A DNA stretch of 40,787 nucleotides from Rhodospirillales bacterium (GTDB taxonomy: Bacteria; Pseudomonadota; Alphaproteobacteria; Rhodospirillales; Magnetospirillaceae): assembly GCA_015654615.1 (NCBI GenBank), contig JAATGN010000298.1:1-40787 (forward strand). The letters are read 5' to 3'. Positions 11,462 through 22,279 of this stretch are shown here, piece after piece (position 1 is the first letter of the stretch; each line of letters begins with the position of its first letter). The translations under genes and the position numbers were made by a program. The notes under the pieces were generated by a model. The model worked only from the letters and a program-made list of their open reading frames with translations. It was not told where the DNA came from and did not search any database.

Positions 11462-12682
11462 TTACGAATAGGCCGGCTGAAAGTTTGCCGGCGCCGCCGT
11501 CTCGTTCGACCAATAGGGAGACATGGCGCGCAAGCGCTCGATGATGCCCGGCAAGACGGCGATCACCTGATCGACGTCCTGGTCGGTGTTGTCGCGCGAC
11601 AGCGAAAATCGCGTGGCGCCATGCGCCGCCGTGAAGGGAATTCCCATCGCCCGCATGACATGCGACGGCTCCAGCGACCCCGACGTGCAGGCCGATCCCG
11701 AGGAGGCGGCGATGCCGGCCCGCGACAGCATCAGCAGGATGGCCTCGCCTTCGACGAATTCGAAGGCGATGGTGGTGGTGTTGGGCAGCCGTTGCTCGAT
11801 GTCGCCGGTAACGATGCTGTTGGGAATGCGCGCCACCAGTTCGCTTTCGAGGCGATCGCGCAGGGCCCGCACGCGGATGTTTTCGTCCTTGATGCCGGCC
11901 AGGGCCAATTCGGCGGCCTTGCCCAGGCCGATGATCCCGGTGGTGTTCTCGGTGCCGGCGCGCCGGCCGCGCTCCTGGTGGCCGCCGCGGAACAGCGGGC
12001 GAAATTTGACGCCGCGCTTCAGATACAGGGCGCCGACGCCCTTCGGGCCATGGATCTTGTGGGCGGAGAGCGACAGCATGTCGACCGCCGAATTCGACAG
12101 ACGAAGCGGAATCTTGCCGACCGCCTGCACCGCGTCGGTATGGAACAGGATGCCGAACGGCTTGGCCATCTGCGCCAGATGCTCGATCGGAAAGATGGTG
12201 CCGGTTTCGTTGTTGGCCCACATGATGGAAACCAGCGCGACATTTTCCGACAAGGCGTTTTCATAGGCCTTGAGATCGAGACGCCCCTGGCCGTCGACCG
12301 GAATGATGTGGAGCTTGTAGCCCTCATGTTTGGCCAGATGCTCGCAGACGCTCAAGACCGCATGATGCTCGACCGCCGAAATGACGATCTCGCGGCGTTC
12401 GGGCAAGGCCCGCAGGGCCGAGGTGATCGCCGTCGTGTCGGATTCGGTGCCGCCCGAGGTGAACACCAGTTCGGTGTCGTGGGCGGCGCCCAGAAGCTTC
12501 TGCAGCCGTTCGCGCGCCGTGCGGATCGAGGGCGCGACGCCGGCGCCGATCGCATGGATCGACGACGGATTGCCGAACTGCTCGGTGAAAAACGGCAGCA
12601 TCTCGGCCACCACTTCGGCCGCGCAGGGTGTCGTGGCATTGTTGTCGAGATAGACCGCACGGGGCGCCGGGCTCATCGTCAT
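11462..12682 (-). CDS. nifS: Cysteine desulfurase NifS
   Basis: [37 protein letters not shown] (PLP lysine), [17 protein letters not shown] (active Cys loop). Confidence 0.95.
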   Translation of the reverse strand: MTMSPAPRAVYLDNNATTPCAAEVVAEMLPFFTEQFGNPSSIHAIGAGVAPSIRTARERLQKLLGAAHDTELVFTSGGTESDTTAITSALRALPERREIVISAVEHHAVLSVCEHLAKHEGYKLHIIPVDGQGRLDLKAYENALSENVALVSIMWANNETGTIFPIEHLAQMAKPFGILFHTDAVQAVGKIPLRLSNSAVDMLSLSAHKIHGPKGVGALYLKRGVKFRPLFRGGHQERGRRAGTENTTGIIGLGKAAELALAGIKDENIRVRALRDRLESELVARIPNSIVTGDIEQRLPNTTTIAFEFVEGEAILLMLSRAGIAASSGSACTSGSLEPSHVMRAMGIPFTAAHGATRFSLSRDNTDQDVDQVIAVLPGIIERLRAMSPYWSNETAAPANFQPAYS

Positions 12683-12694
12683 CGCATCGCTCCT

Positions 12695-13582
12695 TCACGC
12701 CGCCTGGGCGGGAATGACCCGCACCGGCTTGCCGAGCACCGTCATCAGGCGTTCCTGGACGCCCGACAAGGTGATCGACGACATCTGACATCCGACGCAG
12801 CTGCCGCGCAGATTGACCATGACCGTATCGCCGTCGATATCGACCAATTCGATATCGCCGCCGTCGCGCTGCAAGGTCGGCCGGAGATCTTCGATCGCCG
12901 CCGTGATCATCTTGATCTTCTGCAGATTGGTCATCGGCGTATGGACAGGGGCCGAAGGCGCCACCGGACAAGAGGGGGCAGGGATTGTATCGATGACACC
13001 TTCGGCCGCCATAGCCGTCAGCACTTCTGAAAGAACATCCTCGATTTTCTCGTGGCAGGTCTTGCAGGCGCCGCCGGCTTTTGTGTAATTGGTGACCTCT
13101 TCGAGCGAGGTCAGTTTGTTGACGCGCACGGCGCGCTCGATCATGCCGGCGTCGACGCCGAAGCATTTGCAGATCAACGCCCCTTCTTCGTGATCGTCGT
13201 CGGCCCAGACTTCACCGCGATAATTGGCGATGGCGGCCCGCAGGGCCTCCGCCCCCATCACCGAACAGTGCATCTTCTCGGGTGGCAGGCCGTCGAGATA
13301 ATCCGCGATGTCCTGGTTGGTCACGCCCAGCGCCTGGTCGATCGTCTTGCCGATGATGATCTCGGTCAAAGCCGAGGAGGAGGCGATCGCCGAACCGCAG
13401 CCGAAGGTTTGAAAGCGCGCGTCGGTGATGGTCTCGCTGGCCGGATCGATCTTCAGGAACAGCTTCAAGGCGTCTCCGCAGGAAATCGAGCCGACTTCGC
13501 CGATCCCGTTGGCGTCGTCGAGCACGCCGGTGTTCTTGGGATTGAAGAAATGTTCCTGCACCTTCTCGGAATAGTTCCACAT
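12695..13582 (-). CDS. nifU: Fe-S scaffold NifU (IscU-like, [2Fe-2S] and Nfu domains)
   Basis: [40 protein letters not shown]...[13 protein letters not shown]-terminal [13 protein letters not shown]. Confidence 0.95.
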   Translation of the reverse strand: MWNYSEKVQEHFFNPKNTGVLDDANGIGEVGSISCGDALKLFLKIDPASETITDARFQTFGCGSAIASSSALTEIIIGKTIDQALGVTNQDIADYLDGLPPEKMHCSVMGAEALRAAIANYRGEVWADDDHEEGALICKCFGVDAGMIERAVRVNKLTSLEEVTNYTKAGGACKTCHEKIEDVLSEVLTAMAAEGVIDTIPAPSCPVAPSAPVHTPMTNLQKIKMITAAIEDLRPTLQRDGGDIELVDIDGDTVMVNLRGSCVGCQMSSITLSGVQERLMTVLGKPVRVIPAQAA

Positions 13583-13596
13583 CGGCTTGTTCCCCC

Positions 13597-13917
13597 TCAG
13601 CAGAACGATTTGCCGCAGCCGCATGTGGCCTTGGCATTCGGATTGTTGAAAACGAAACCGGCGCCCGAGACGTCGTTGACGAAATCCACCTCGGCGCCGT
13701 CGAGCAACGTCCAGCTGTCCGGATCGACGAAGACTTTGACGCCGGCGAAATCGACCACGGCGTCGCCGTCTCCCGGTTCGACTTCCAGGCCAAGCTTGTA
13801 GAGGTAGCCCGAGCAGCCTCCCGTCTCCACGCTGATCCGCAGTCCCCCCGCCACGTCTTCGGCGTCTTCCAGGACGCGGCGCACGGCATCCACGGCATTA
13901 TCGGTAAGAGCGATCAT
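13597..13917 (-). CDS. iscA: IscA/HesB-type iron-sulfur assembly protein, first gene of the nif operon
   Basis: [45 protein letters not shown]. Confidence 0.9.
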   Translation of the reverse strand: MIALTDNAVDAVRRVLEDAEDVAGGLRISVETGGCSGYLYKLGLEVEPGDGDAVVDFAGVKVFVDPDSWTLLDGAEVDFVNDVSGAGFVFNNPNAKATCGCGKSFC

Positions 13918-13959
13918 CGTCGAACCTCCTTCGCAGGCCTGGCCTACGAGAGAAGAAAC

Positions 13960-13975
13960 AGCAAATGCCGTGCCA
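13960..13975 (-). promoter_or_regulatory. Sigma54 -24/-12 promoter of iscA-nifUSVW
   Basis: Minus strand TGGCACG-GCAT-TTGCT, full consensus, 42 nt upstream of the iscA ATG. Confidence 0.92.
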
Positions 13976-13979
13976 GGAG

Positions 13980-13993
13980 TTAGTGCATTGATT
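13980..13993 (-). promoter_or_regulatory. Possible IHF site between NifA sites and promoter
   Basis: Minus strand AATCAATGCACTAA against WATCAANNNNTTR, one mismatch. Confidence 0.35.
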
Positions 13994-14010
13994 TTAAAGG
14001 ATTGACTGTT

Positions 14011-14026
14011 TGTCGGAGATACGACA
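14011..14026 (-). promoter_or_regulatory. NifA upstream activator sequence 1
   Basis: TGT-cggagatacg-ACA, exact TGT-N10-ACA. Confidence 0.85.
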
Positions 14027-14037
14027 TCACCGGCACT

Positions 14038-14053
14038 TGTCGCAGATGCGACA
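14038..14053 (-). promoter_or_regulatory. NifA upstream activator sequence 2
   Basis: TGT-cgcagatgcg-ACA, exact TGT-N10-ACA. Confidence 0.85.
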
Positions 14054-14150
14054 ATACCGACGACCGACAGGCGGCGAAGCGCCAAGGCGTCGATCGCGGC
14101 CCCCTGAACCGGTGGCCGGATCAACCGGAGGGGCCCCCGAGTTTTGAGTC

Positions 14151-14320
14151 ACCACGAAGGCGCGAAGGAGAGTGAAGAAGATTTTTGCTCTTTATTTTCG
14201 TCATTGCGAGCGAAGCGAAGCAATCCAGAAGCCGGCGGTATGGCTGGATTGCTTCGCTTCGCTCGCAATGACGAAAAAATAGGAATAATTCCTTCTTCCT
14301 GTCCTTCGCGCCTTCGTGGT
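14151..14320. repeat. Nested palindromic repeat: family A arms enclosing a family B palindrome
   Basis: Outer accacgaaggcgcgaagg (14151-14168)/ccttcgcgccttcgtggt (14303-14320); inner perfect 34-bp arms ttttcgtcattgcgagcgaagcgaagcaatccag (14195-14228) and its reverse complement (14244-14277). Confidence 0.9.
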
Positions 14321-14361
14321 GAATAAAGTTTTCACCCGTCGGCGGCGGAAACCCGAATCCG

Positions 14362-15264
14362 TTGCCAGGCGAGATCAAAACATTGGAAGCCAATCGCGAG
14401 ATGATCCTGCGTGACGGGCGCCGCATCGGACTCCTCGAGGTCGGAGCGCCCGACGGCATTCCGCTGTTTCACTTCCACGGCAGCGGGTCGTCCCGCTTGG
14501 AAGTCCTGTTCCTCGCCGCGCCGGCGCGCCGGCTCGGCGTGCGCCTCATCGGCCTCGACCGGCCGGGCGTCGGCGGCAGCGATCCAACGGCGCGCCGCCG
14601 TATCCTCGATTGGCCGGACACCGTGGCCGCAGTGGCCGACCGCTTGGGCATCGACAGATTCGCGGTGGAGGGCATGTCCGGCGGCGGCCCTTACGCGCTG
14701 GCCTGCGCCGTCAGGATCCCCGAGCGGCTGATCGCCTGTGGTTTGATCGATGCCCTTGCCTCACCCGACCTGATGGCGCGGGCGGGACCTCCCCTCATCA
14801 GGATCGTCTGGTGGCTGGGCAGGCGTTTTCCGCAGGTCTTCCGCATCGGCCTCCGCCTCCTCATCGGCGATTTCGCCTCCGACACCGAGGCGATCGCCAA
14901 GCGCATCCGCTTATGGTCGTCCTGGGCCAGCGCGGCGGACCGTGCGTTGCTCGACACCCCCGGGCTTCGCGAGACGCTGGTCCGGGTAATCGCGGAAAAT
15001 GTACGGCAGGGCGCCGACGCGGCGCGCCATGCGATGGCCAACGACCTCGCGCCCTGGGAATTCGAGCCTCGCCGGATCGGCTTCGCGCCGATCCATCTCT
15101 GGCACGGCGAGCAAGACCGCATCGTGTCAGTTGCGGTAGCCCGCTTGCTGGCCCGGATACTGCCCGGCTGCCAGGCGAAATTTTATCCCGGCGAGGGGCA
15201 CTTCTCGGTCTTGCTGACGCATACGGAGGAAATATTCCGGACGCTGGCGGCTCCCCTCGAATGA
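14362..15264 (+). CDS. Alpha/beta hydrolase
   Basis: FHFHGSGSSRLE, EGMSGGGPYALACAV nucleophile elbow, late GEGHFSVLL histidine. Confidence 0.85.
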   Translation: MPGEIKTLEANREMILRDGRRIGLLEVGAPDGIPLFHFHGSGSSRLEVLFLAAPARRLGVRLIGLDRPGVGGSDPTARRRILDWPDTVAAVADRLGIDRFAVEGMSGGGPYALACAVRIPERLIACGLIDALASPDLMARAGPPLIRIVWWLGRRFPQVFRIGLRLLIGDFASDTEAIAKRIRLWSSWASAADRALLDTPGLRETLVRVIAENVRQGADAARHAMANDLAPWEFEPRRIGFAPIHLWHGEQDRIVSVAVARLLARILPGCQAKFYPGEGHFSVLLTHTEEIFRTLAAPLE

Positions 15265-15275
15265 ACCGAAGGGCG

Positions 15276-15455
15276 TTAACCCTTGGGTTCCCCGCCGACC
15301 GCGAAATGTTCGCCGGGGACCTCGCGCAGGATGACGCGCACCGATTGCGGCGGGGTCTCCAGGCTGTGCACGATGGCGTCGGTCACCTCCTTGATCAGGG
15401 CGCATTTCTTTTCCTTACCCCTGCCCTCGACCAGAGTGATCTCGCAAATGGGCAT
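15276..15455 (-). CDS. dmpI: 4-oxalocrotonate tautomerase (59 aa; absent from the ORF track)
   Basis: MPICEITLVEGRGKEKKCALIKEVTDAIVHSLETPPQSVRVILREVPGEHFAVGGEPKG; mature Pro1, Arg11, Arg39 and Phe50 match the 4-OT active site. Confidence 0.93.
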   Translation of the reverse strand: MPICEITLVEGRGKEKKCALIKEVTDAIVHSLETPPQSVRVILREVPGEHFAVGGEPKG

Positions 15456-15458
15456 GTC

Positions 15459-16226
15459 TCAAACCTCCACATGAAAGGAAACCGCACCGAGGGACTGAAC
15501 CTGCGCCCGCACATGGGTTCCCGCTGCCAAAGGCTGGGCGGCGGTGGCGCCGCCGGCCAGGACGATCGAGCCGGCTTCCAGGCGTTCGCCCCACAGGGCG
15601 ACGAGGCGGGCGGCGGTCACCAGGGAGCGAAGCGGATGGCCGAGAATGGCGGCGGACGAGCCGACCTGCACCGGACGGCCATCCACCTCGACGACGATGC
15701 CGAGATTGCCCACGTCGGTATCGGCCGGATGCCAGCCGCCGACGAAGAAGGACGACGACGACGAATTGTCGGCCACCACATCGGCCCAGGTAAATTTGAA
15801 GTTTTCATAACGGCTGTCAATGATCTCGATGGCCGGCGCCACCGCCTCGACCGCCGCCAGAGCCTCGACGGCCGTCACCTTCCCGGCCAGCGACCGGCGC
15901 AACAAAAAGGCGACTTCCGGTTCGGCCCGGGGATGGATATAGGATTTGAACGAAAGGCCGCCCCCTTCTTCGCATTGCATGGCATCGGTCAACCGTCCCC
16001 AGACCATTTCCGCAACGCCGACCTGGAGCATCTTGGCGCGGCTGGTCAGTCCCATCTTCATGCCCACTCGCCGCTCGCCGCGCTCATACCGGCGGGCCAT
16101 GGACAGGGCCTGGATGGCATAGGCCTCCTCGACGGTCAGAGGCGTCGAGGAGGTCAACTGGGGAATGGCGACGGCCGTCCGCGCCGCTTCGTCGACGGCT
16201 TCGGCGAGTTTTCTCAGATCGGTCAT
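15459..16226 (-). CDS. dmpH: 4-oxalocrotonate (2-oxo-3-hexenedioate) decarboxylase
   Basis: FAH-fold: [44 protein letters not shown]; position next to dmpG/dmpI. Confidence 0.88.
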   Translation of the reverse strand: MTDLRKLAEAVDEAARTAVAIPQLTSSTPLTVEEAYAIQALSMARRYERGERRVGMKMGLTSRAKMLQVGVAEMVWGRLTDAMQCEEGGGLSFKSYIHPRAEPEVAFLLRRSLAGKVTAVEALAAVEAVAPAIEIIDSRYENFKFTWADVVADNSSSSSFFVGGWHPADTDVGNLGIVVEVDGRPVQVGSSAAILGHPLRSLVTAARLVALWGERLEAGSIVLAGGATAAQPLAAGTHVRAQVQSLGAVSFHVEV

Positions 16227-17248
16227 GCGGCTTCTCCGCCTTTCACGAGGTCGAGGGCGACGTCGATGATCATGTCTTCCTGACCGCCGACCATCCTGCG
16301 CCGCCCCAATTCGACGAGGATCCGGCGGGCGTCGAGGCCGTAGGTCTTGGCCGCCGTTTCGGCATGGCGCAGAAAACTGGAATAGACGCCGGCATAACCG
16401 AGAGACAGCGATTCGCGATCGACCCGGACCGGCCGGTCCTGCAGCGGGCGGACCAGGTCGTCGGCGGCATCCATCAGCGTGAAGAGGTCGCATCCATGCT
16501 GGACGCCCATCCGTTCGAGGACGGCGATGAGGATTTCCAGGGGGGCATTGCCGGCCCCGGCTCCCATGCCGGCCAGGGAGGCGTCGACCCGGGTGGCTCC
16601 ATGCTCAATGGCGACGATGGAATTGGCCACGCCCAGCGAGAGATTGTGATGGCAGTGAATGCCGACCTGGGTTTGCGGCTGGAGCACCTGGCGGAAAGCT
16701 TCGATGCGTTCCGCCACCTGACCGGGCAGCAAGGCGCCCGCCGAATCGACCACATAGACCGTTTCGGCCCCGTAGGATTCCATCAGCAACGCCTGTTCGA
16801 CCAGGTCCGCCGCAGGAATCATATGGGCCATCATCAGGAAGCCGATGGTGTCCATGCCGAGATTGCGGGCAAATTCGATATGCTGCCTGGAGACGTCGGC
16901 CTCGGTGCAATGGGTGGCGACGCGCACGCTACGGGCGCCTGCGTCGAAGGCCCGCTTGAGGTCCGTCTTGGTGCCGATGCCGGGAAGCTGCAGCACGGTG
17001 ACCTTGGCATGCTCGACGACCTCGGCCACCGCCCCGATCCATTCGGCGTCGGTATGATTGCCGAAACCATAGTTCATGCTGGCCCCGGCGATGCCGTCGC
17101 CATGGCAGATTTCGATGGCGTCGACCCGGGCCAGATCAAGGGCGCGGGCAATCTCGACCACCGTGTCGAGACTGTAGCGATGCCGCAGGGCATGCATGCC
17201 GTCCCGCAGGGTGACGTCCTGGATATAAAGCTTCTTCTGTTCGGTCAT
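16223..17248 (-). CDS. dmpG: 4-hydroxy-2-oxovalerate aldolase
   Basis: [62 protein letters not shown]. Confidence 0.95.
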   Translation of the reverse strand: MTEQKKLYIQDVTLRDGMHALRHRYSLDTVVEIARALDLARVDAIEICHGDGIAGASMNYGFGNHTDAEWIGAVAEVVEHAKVTVLQLPGIGTKTDLKRAFDAGARSVRVATHCTEADVSRQHIEFARNLGMDTIGFLMMAHMIPAADLVEQALLMESYGAETVYVVDSAGALLPGQVAERIEAFRQVLQPQTQVGIHCHHNLSLGVANSIVAIEHGATRVDASLAGMGAGAGNAPLEILIAVLERMGVQHGCDLFTLMDAADDLVRPLQDRPVRVDRESLSLGYAGVYSSFLRHAETAAKTYGLDARRILVELGRRRMVGGQEDMIIDVALDLVKGGEAA

Positions 17249-17253
17249 GGCGC

Positions 17254-18180
17254 TTACCCCAGCTTCCGTTCGGCCCAGCGCTCAGCCGTCGCCAGCGCCG
17301 CGGAGGTCATGATGTCGAGATTGCCGGCATAGGCCGGAAGGTAATGGGCGGCCCCCTCCACTTCGAGGAAGATCGCCGATTTCAGCCCGCTGAATTCGCC
17401 GTAGCCGGGGATCCGCAGGGGATTGTTGTCGCCGATATGCTCGAACTGCACCGTCTGCTTCACGCGGTACCCCGGGACATAGCTCCGCACCTCGGCCGCC
17501 ATCGCCGCGACGGAACGCTCGATGTCCTCGGGCTCGGCTCCCTGGCTCAGGGTGAAGACGGTATCGCGCATGATCATCGGCGGCTCGGCCGGATTGAGGA
17601 TGATGATCGCCTTGCCGCGCACGGCTCCCCCCACCGTCTCGATGGCCCGCGCCGTGGTTTCGGTGAATTCGTCGATATTGGCCCGCGTCCCCGGCCCGGC
17701 CGAGCGGCTGGCCACCGAGGCGACGATCTCGGCATAGGGCAAGGCCCGCGACACCCGTTTCACCGCATAGACCATGGGAATCGTCGCCTGTCCGCCGCAG
17801 GTGACCATATTGACGTTGGGCTGGTCGAGATTGGCATCGATATTGACCGGCGGCACCGTGTGCGGTCCGATGGCGGCCGGCGTCAGGTCGATCACCTGCT
17901 TGCCGGCCGCGAGGCAGATCTCACTGTGCCGCCGATGGGCATAGGCCGAGGTGGCGTCGAACACCACCTTGATGTCCGGCCATTCGGGCATGGCGACCAG
18001 ACCGTCGATCCCCTGGTCGGTGACGGCGACGCCGAGGCGTCTGGCCCGGGCGAGACCGTCGGAGTCGGAATCGACCCCGACCATGACCCCCATGGCGAGA
18101 CGCTTCGAGGTGCGCATGATCTTGATCATCAGATCGGTGCCGATGTTGCCGGAACCGAGGATGGCGACTGTGTGCGGCAT
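17254..18180 (-). CDS. dmpF: Acetaldehyde dehydrogenase (acylating)
   Basis: [46 protein letters not shown]; start trimmed. Confidence 0.95.
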   Translation of the reverse strand: MPHTVAILGSGNIGTDLMIKIMRTSKRLAMGVMVGVDSDSDGLARARRLGVAVTDQGIDGLVAMPEWPDIKVVFDATSAYAHRRHSEICLAAGKQVIDLTPAAIGPHTVPPVNIDANLDQPNVNMVTCGGQATIPMVYAVKRVSRALPYAEIVASVASRSAGPGTRANIDEFTETTARAIETVGGAVRGKAIIILNPAEPPMIMRDTVFTLSQGAEPEDIERSVAAMAAEVRSYVPGYRVKQTVQFEHIGDNNPLRIPGYGEFSGLKSAIFLEVEGAAHYLPAYAGNLDIMTSAALATAERWAERKLG

Positions 18181-18187
18181 GACCGGT

Positions 18188-19015
18188 CTACTCCTTGGCG
18201 AAAACGGCACGGACCGAACCCAGTCCGTTGATCCGGGCTTCGAAGACCTCTCCCGGCTTGACCGTCGCCATGGGGCCGAGGGCTCCCGACAGAACGGTAT
18301 CGCCGGACTTGAGGGGCCGCCCGGCCCGCGCCATGACCGCGGCGAGCCAGACCGTCGCGTTGAGGGGATTGCCGAGACAGGCGGCGCCGGCGCCAGTCGA
18401 CACCGGTTCGCCGGCCGATTCCATGACCATGCCGCAACGCTGCAAATCGACATCGGTGAGACGCTTGATGTCGCCGCCCAGCACGTAAAGACCGGAGGAC
18501 GCATTGTCGGCGATGGTATCCTGCAGGCGGATATCCCAATCCTTGATCCGCGAATCGACGATCTCGATGGCCGGCAGGACATAATCGACGGCGCGGATGA
18601 CATCGGCCAACGTCACCTGCTCGTGGTCGAGGTCGCGTCCCAGGACAAAGGCCACCTCGGCCTCGACCTTGGGCTGGATGAAGCGGGAAAACGGTATTTC
18701 GACGCCATCGAGGGCCGCCATATCGGCGAACAGCAGGCCGTAATCGGGCTGGTCGACCCCCAGTTGCTGCTGCACCGCCGGACTGGTCAGGCCGATCTTG
18801 CGGCCGACCAGGCGGCGTCCCTCGGCCAAGTTCCGCTTGCTGTTGATCTCCTGCACCGCGTAAGCCGCCTGGACGTCGCCCTCGACCAGCAGCGAGCGGA
18901 TGGGATCGCAGGGGCGGCCGCTTTTGGCCGCCTGCCACAACAGGTCGGCGGCTTGTTCGATCTTCTCTTGAGATGAGGGCACGGGAAGTCTCCCTTTACA
19001 GATGAACGCAGACAT
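18188..19015 (-). CDS. dmpE: 2-oxopent-4-enoate hydratase
   Basis: [60 protein letters not shown]; exact start uncertain. Confidence 0.9.
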   Translation of the reverse strand: MSAFICKGRLPVPSSQEKIEQAADLLWQAAKSGRPCDPIRSLLVEGDVQAAYAVQEINSKRNLAEGRRLVGRKIGLTSPAVQQQLGVDQPDYGLLFADMAALDGVEIPFSRFIQPKVEAEVAFVLGRDLDHEQVTLADVIRAVDYVLPAIEIVDSRIKDWDIRLQDTIADNASSGLYVLGGDIKRLTDVDLQRCGMVMESAGEPVSTGAGAACLGNPLNATVWLAAVMARAGRPLKSGDTVLSGALGPMATVKPGEVFEARINGLGSVRAVFAKE

Positions 19016-20507
19016 TGCGCAATTCGGAATAGAACTCGAGGGAATGGACGCCCCCTTCGCGTCCGATGCCCGACTGCCTGGCGCCGCCGAACGGTGTCCT
19101 CAAATCGCGCAGGAACCAGGAATTGATCCAGCAGATCCCGACCTCGAGGGCGCCGGCCAGACGGTGGGCCCGCGAGATGTCCTGGGTCCACACCGACGCC
19201 GCCAATCCGTAAGGCGTGTCATTGGCCAGGCGAACGACCTCGTCCTCGCCATCGAAGGGACGGATATGGCAGCAGGGCCCGAAGATCTCTTCCCTGACGA
19301 CGGCGGAGTCGTCGCCGAGACCGGTCCAGATGGTGGGTTGCACCCAGGCGCCGTTCTGCAGGGCCGCCGGCATCTCGGGAATGCCGCCGCCGGTGACGAC
19401 GGTGGCGCCGTCCGCGACCGCCTTCCTGTAATAGGACAGCACCTTTTCGCGGTGTCCCCGGCTGATCAGCGGCCCCAATCCGGTCGCCGCGTCGTGCGGC
19501 AGGCCCGGCGTCAGGCTTTCGGCCCGCTGCTTCAACGCCTGAACGAAGCGTTCGAAGAGGGGCCGCTCGACATAGACCCGCTCGGTTCCCAGGCAGACCT
19601 GACCGCAATTGGCGAAAGCGGATCGCGCCGTGCCCTCGATGGCGGCCTCGAAATTCGCATCGGCGAAGACGATGGCCGGATTCTTGCCGCCCAGTTCGAA
19701 CGAAACGGCGCGGACGCCGTCGGCGGCCGCCTTCATGATGGCGGTCCCCGTGGCGGTCTCGCCGGTAAAGGTGATGGCGTTCACCCCCAGATGGCGGGTC
19801 AGGAACTCGCCGGCCGATTGGGGGCCGAAGCCGTGCACCACGTTGTAGACGCCGTCGGGAACACCCACGGTCTTCATGACCTCGCCCAGCAGGGCGGCGG
19901 TGGTGGGCGTCTCCTCCGACGGCTTGACCACCACGGCATTGCCGCAGGCGAGAGCCGGCCCAACCTTCCAGGTCATCAGCAGCAGCGGCAGATTCCACGG
20001 GCAGACGACGGCGATGACGCCCTTGGGCCGGCGCACCGCGTAATTGATCACCCGCGCCCCGTCGGGGGCGGTCATCTCGAAGGATTCGGTGGGAACATTC
20101 TTCACCACGTCGGCGAAGATCTTGAAGTTCGCCGCGCCGCGCGGAATGTCGAGATGGCGGGTGAGCGAGGCCGGCTTGCCGGTGTCGGCCACCTCGGCCT
20201 CGACGAAATCGTCGAAACGACGGTTGATCTCGTCGGCCACCTGATGCAGCAACGCCGCGCGCTCCGGAATGCCGAGCCGTCCCCAGGCGCCGTCGAGGGC
20301 GGTCCGGGCGGCGCGCACCGCCCGGTCGACCTCCTCCCGACCGGCCTCATAGACCAGCGAAATCAGCGAGCCGTCGACAGGACTGCGGTTTTCGAAGGTG
20401 CGCCCCAGGCTGCCCTTGACATATTCGCCGTCGATGAAGTTGAGCACTTCCCGTCGGCTTTTCGTGAGATTGGCGATTTCTGTCACTTGCACTTGCATCG
20501 GCTCCAT
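18996..20507 (-). CDS. dmpC: 2-hydroxymuconic semialdehyde dehydrogenase
   Basis: [68 protein letters not shown]; start may be an internal Met. Confidence 0.92.
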   Translation of the reverse strand: MEPMQVQVTEIANLTKSRREVLNFIDGEYVKGSLGRTFENRSPVDGSLISLVYEAGREEVDRAVRAARTALDGAWGRLGIPERAALLHQVADEINRRFDDFVEAEVADTGKPASLTRHLDIPRGAANFKIFADVVKNVPTESFEMTAPDGARVINYAVRRPKGVIAVVCPWNLPLLLMTWKVGPALACGNAVVVKPSEETPTTAALLGEVMKTVGVPDGVYNVVHGFGPQSAGEFLTRHLGVNAITFTGETATGTAIMKAAADGVRAVSFELGGKNPAIVFADANFEAAIEGTARSAFANCGQVCLGTERVYVERPLFERFVQALKQRAESLTPGLPHDAATGLGPLISRGHREKVLSYYRKAVADGATVVTGGGIPEMPAALQNGAWVQPTIWTGLGDDSAVVREEIFGPCCHIRPFDGEDEVVRLANDTPYGLAASVWTQDISRAHRLAGALEVGICWINSWFLRDLRTPFGGARQSGIGREGGVHSLEFYSELRNVCVHL

Positions 20508-20541
20508 CCTAAGTCCGCCTGCCGGGCCGTAAGGCCCTCCC

Positions 20542-20967
20542 TCAATTCAAACCGAGCGCGGCCAGGCCGGCCCGGGCGCACGCGAGGTCCTGCTGTTCAC
20601 TGGCCCCCGAGACGCCGATGCCGCCCACCACCACGCCCTCCACCGCGATGGGCAGACCGCCGCCGATCATCACCAGGCGGGGCACTTGCCGCAGGCCGTC
20701 CCGCAAGTCGCGGTCCCCTTGCAGCAACGCCGCCCATTCGCCGCTGGGAAAGCCGAAGCTGGCGGCGGTATAGGCCTTGTCGGTGGCGATGCCGATGGAA
20801 TGCAGGAAGGCTCCCGGGCAGCGCAGGAAGGCCAGCAGATTGCCCCCGGCGTCGACCACCGCGACATTGACGCGCACGCCCAGGGCTTCCGCCGCCTTCA
20901 CCGCCGCGCCGACGGCGGTGAAGGCGGCTTCGGCCGAAAGGGCCAAAGACGGCTGCGTCAATCGCAT
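20542..20967 (-). CDS. GlcG/HbpS (DUF336) family protein in the meta-cleavage operon
   Basis: VRVNVAVVDAGGNLLAFLRCPGAF, TAASFGFPS, GGGLPIAVEGVVVGGIGVSGASEQQDLACARAG; ATGA overlap with the dioxygenase stop. Confidence 0.85.
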   Translation of the reverse strand: MRLTQPSLALSAEAAFTAVGAAVKAAEALGVRVNVAVVDAGGNLLAFLRCPGAFLHSIGIATDKAYTAASFGFPSGEWAALLQGDRDLRDGLRQVPRLVMIGGGLPIAVEGVVVGGIGVSGASEQQDLACARAGLAALGLN

Positions 20968-21893
20968 CAGGTGACCACTGTGAGGAAGCGGTCGTTCAGC
21001 GCCTTCTGGTAATAGAAAATGCCACGGCCGATTTCGTTCTGGTCCCAGGTCCGGAGCGGGTCGTCCGGGTAATAGGTATAGCCGCCGGCATAGACCTCGT
21101 TGCGATTGCCCGAGGGGTCGAAGAAATAGATGGTCTGGCCGCGGGTGACGCCGTGACGGGTCGGACCGATGTCGATCGGCACGCCGTTGCGGATCATCAG
21201 GTCGGCGGCATGGCCGATGGCGTTCCAATCCTCCAGAAAGAAGGCCAGGTGATGGAACTTGCCCGGCTCGGCATGCTTGACGAAGGCGATGTCGTGCGCC
21301 TTGTTCGAGCAGGAAAGCCAAATGGCCAGCACCCCGTCGGGCAACTCGATCTTCTCGGTGAGCTTGAAATCGAGGACCTCGGTAAAGAAGGCCAGCACCT
21401 GCTCGATGTGCGGGCCGTAGAGCAGGCCGTGATCCATGCGGATCGCCCCCATGCCGTGCGGCGCCTGCCGCCAGATGTAGGGATTGTGGACTTCCGGGTG
21501 CTCCGCGGCCGGTTCGATCGCATGATAGAACTCGATGCGATGCCCCGAAGGAATGGCGACGCCGAGACGCCGCCCAACGCCGGGCTGCTGGCCGGCCGGC
21601 ACATGATCGACGGCCAGGCCGAAGTCCCCGATGCGCTTCTCGAACTCCGTCAATGAGGCGTCGCTGTCGACCTTGAAGGCGAACAGGTCCAATCCGGCAT
21701 GATCGGCTTCGCGCAGCACCACGGAATGCCGGTCGAACTCGTCCCAGGCCTTCAGATAGACCCGGCCGTCTTCCCCCCGCGAGACGACGCTGAGGCCGAC
21801 ATAGTCGACGTAATGTTTGAGAGCCGCTTCCATATCGAGAACCCGCAACTGGACGATGCCAGGACGCAGAACACCTGTAATAGCCATCGACAA
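20967..21893 (-). CDS. dmpB: Catechol 2,3-dioxygenase, copy 1
   Basis: MAITGVLRPGIVQLRVLDMEAALKHY, DHGLLYGPHIEQVLAFFTEVLDF, FHHLAFFLEDWN, GNRNEVYAGGY. Confidence 0.94.
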   Translation of the reverse strand: MSMAITGVLRPGIVQLRVLDMEAALKHYVDYVGLSVVSRGEDGRVYLKAWDEFDRHSVVLREADHAGLDLFAFKVDSDASLTEFEKRIGDFGLAVDHVPAGQQPGVGRRLGVAIPSGHRIEFYHAIEPAAEHPEVHNPYIWRQAPHGMGAIRMDHGLLYGPHIEQVLAFFTEVLDFKLTEKIELPDGVLAIWLSCSNKAHDIAFVKHAEPGKFHHLAFFLEDWNAIGHAADLMIRNGVPIDIGPTRHGVTRGQTIYFFDPSGNRNEVYAGGYTYYPDDPLRTWDQNEIGRGIFYYQKALNDRFLTVVT

Positions 21894-22024
21894 CCCTCCC
21901 TTTTTTGAGCCGGTCCCGTTTTTTCACGGGCTCCTGGCTTCCCACGAGTCGAATTCCTGAACGGTACGCGCCGGGTGTTTTTCTTGGCCTCGATGATCGC
22001 GAACCCGGTTTCGCGAGTCAACAA

Positions 22025-22036
22025 AATATCGATATT
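22025..22036. promoter_or_regulatory. Candidate regulator operator (12-bp palindrome) upstream of catechol dioxygenase copy 1
   Basis: AATATCGATATT, in an AT-rich segment; identical palindrome at 37598-37609. Confidence 0.5.
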
Positions 22037-22148
22037 ATTTAAAAAGACGGTATTTAAATATAAACTCGCTATATAAAAAAGCCTTGGCCATATTGCTTGT
22101 GACCGTCATTGCGAGTTCCGCACCGGCCGAGGCCGACCCTCCTGGATG

Positions 22149-22242
22149 AAAATGCCGTCACTGCGAGCGAAGCGAAGCAGTCCAGGACAGCCTGGCACTC
22201 TGGATTGCCGCGTCGCTTCGCTCCTCGCAATGACGGCATTTT
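22149..22242. repeat. Degenerate family B palindrome between the two catechol dioxygenase genes
   Basis: aaaatgccgtcactgcgagcgaagcgaagcagtccagg against ctggattgccgcgtcgcttcgctcctcgcaatgacggcatttt. Confidence 0.75.
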
Positions 22243-22279
22243 CCTCTTAGCGAAGCGAAGCAATGACGATGGAGTCCCC

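Noticed and set aside
14151-14320. CRISPR array
   Set aside because: Repeats are inverted arms with one short centre, not regularly spaced direct repeats; no cas genes. No CRISPR seen elsewhere in the window.
14121-14459. ORFs 14121-14459 and 14144-14326 (HEGAK..., CERSEAIQ..., LDCFASLAMT)
   Set aside because: Translations of palindromic repeat families A and B, not proteins; the same peptides appear at the other repeat copies.
15100-15106. TGGCACG inside the alpha/beta hydrolase gene
   Set aside because: Followed by GCGAGCAAG with no -12 TTGC, and inside a coding region.
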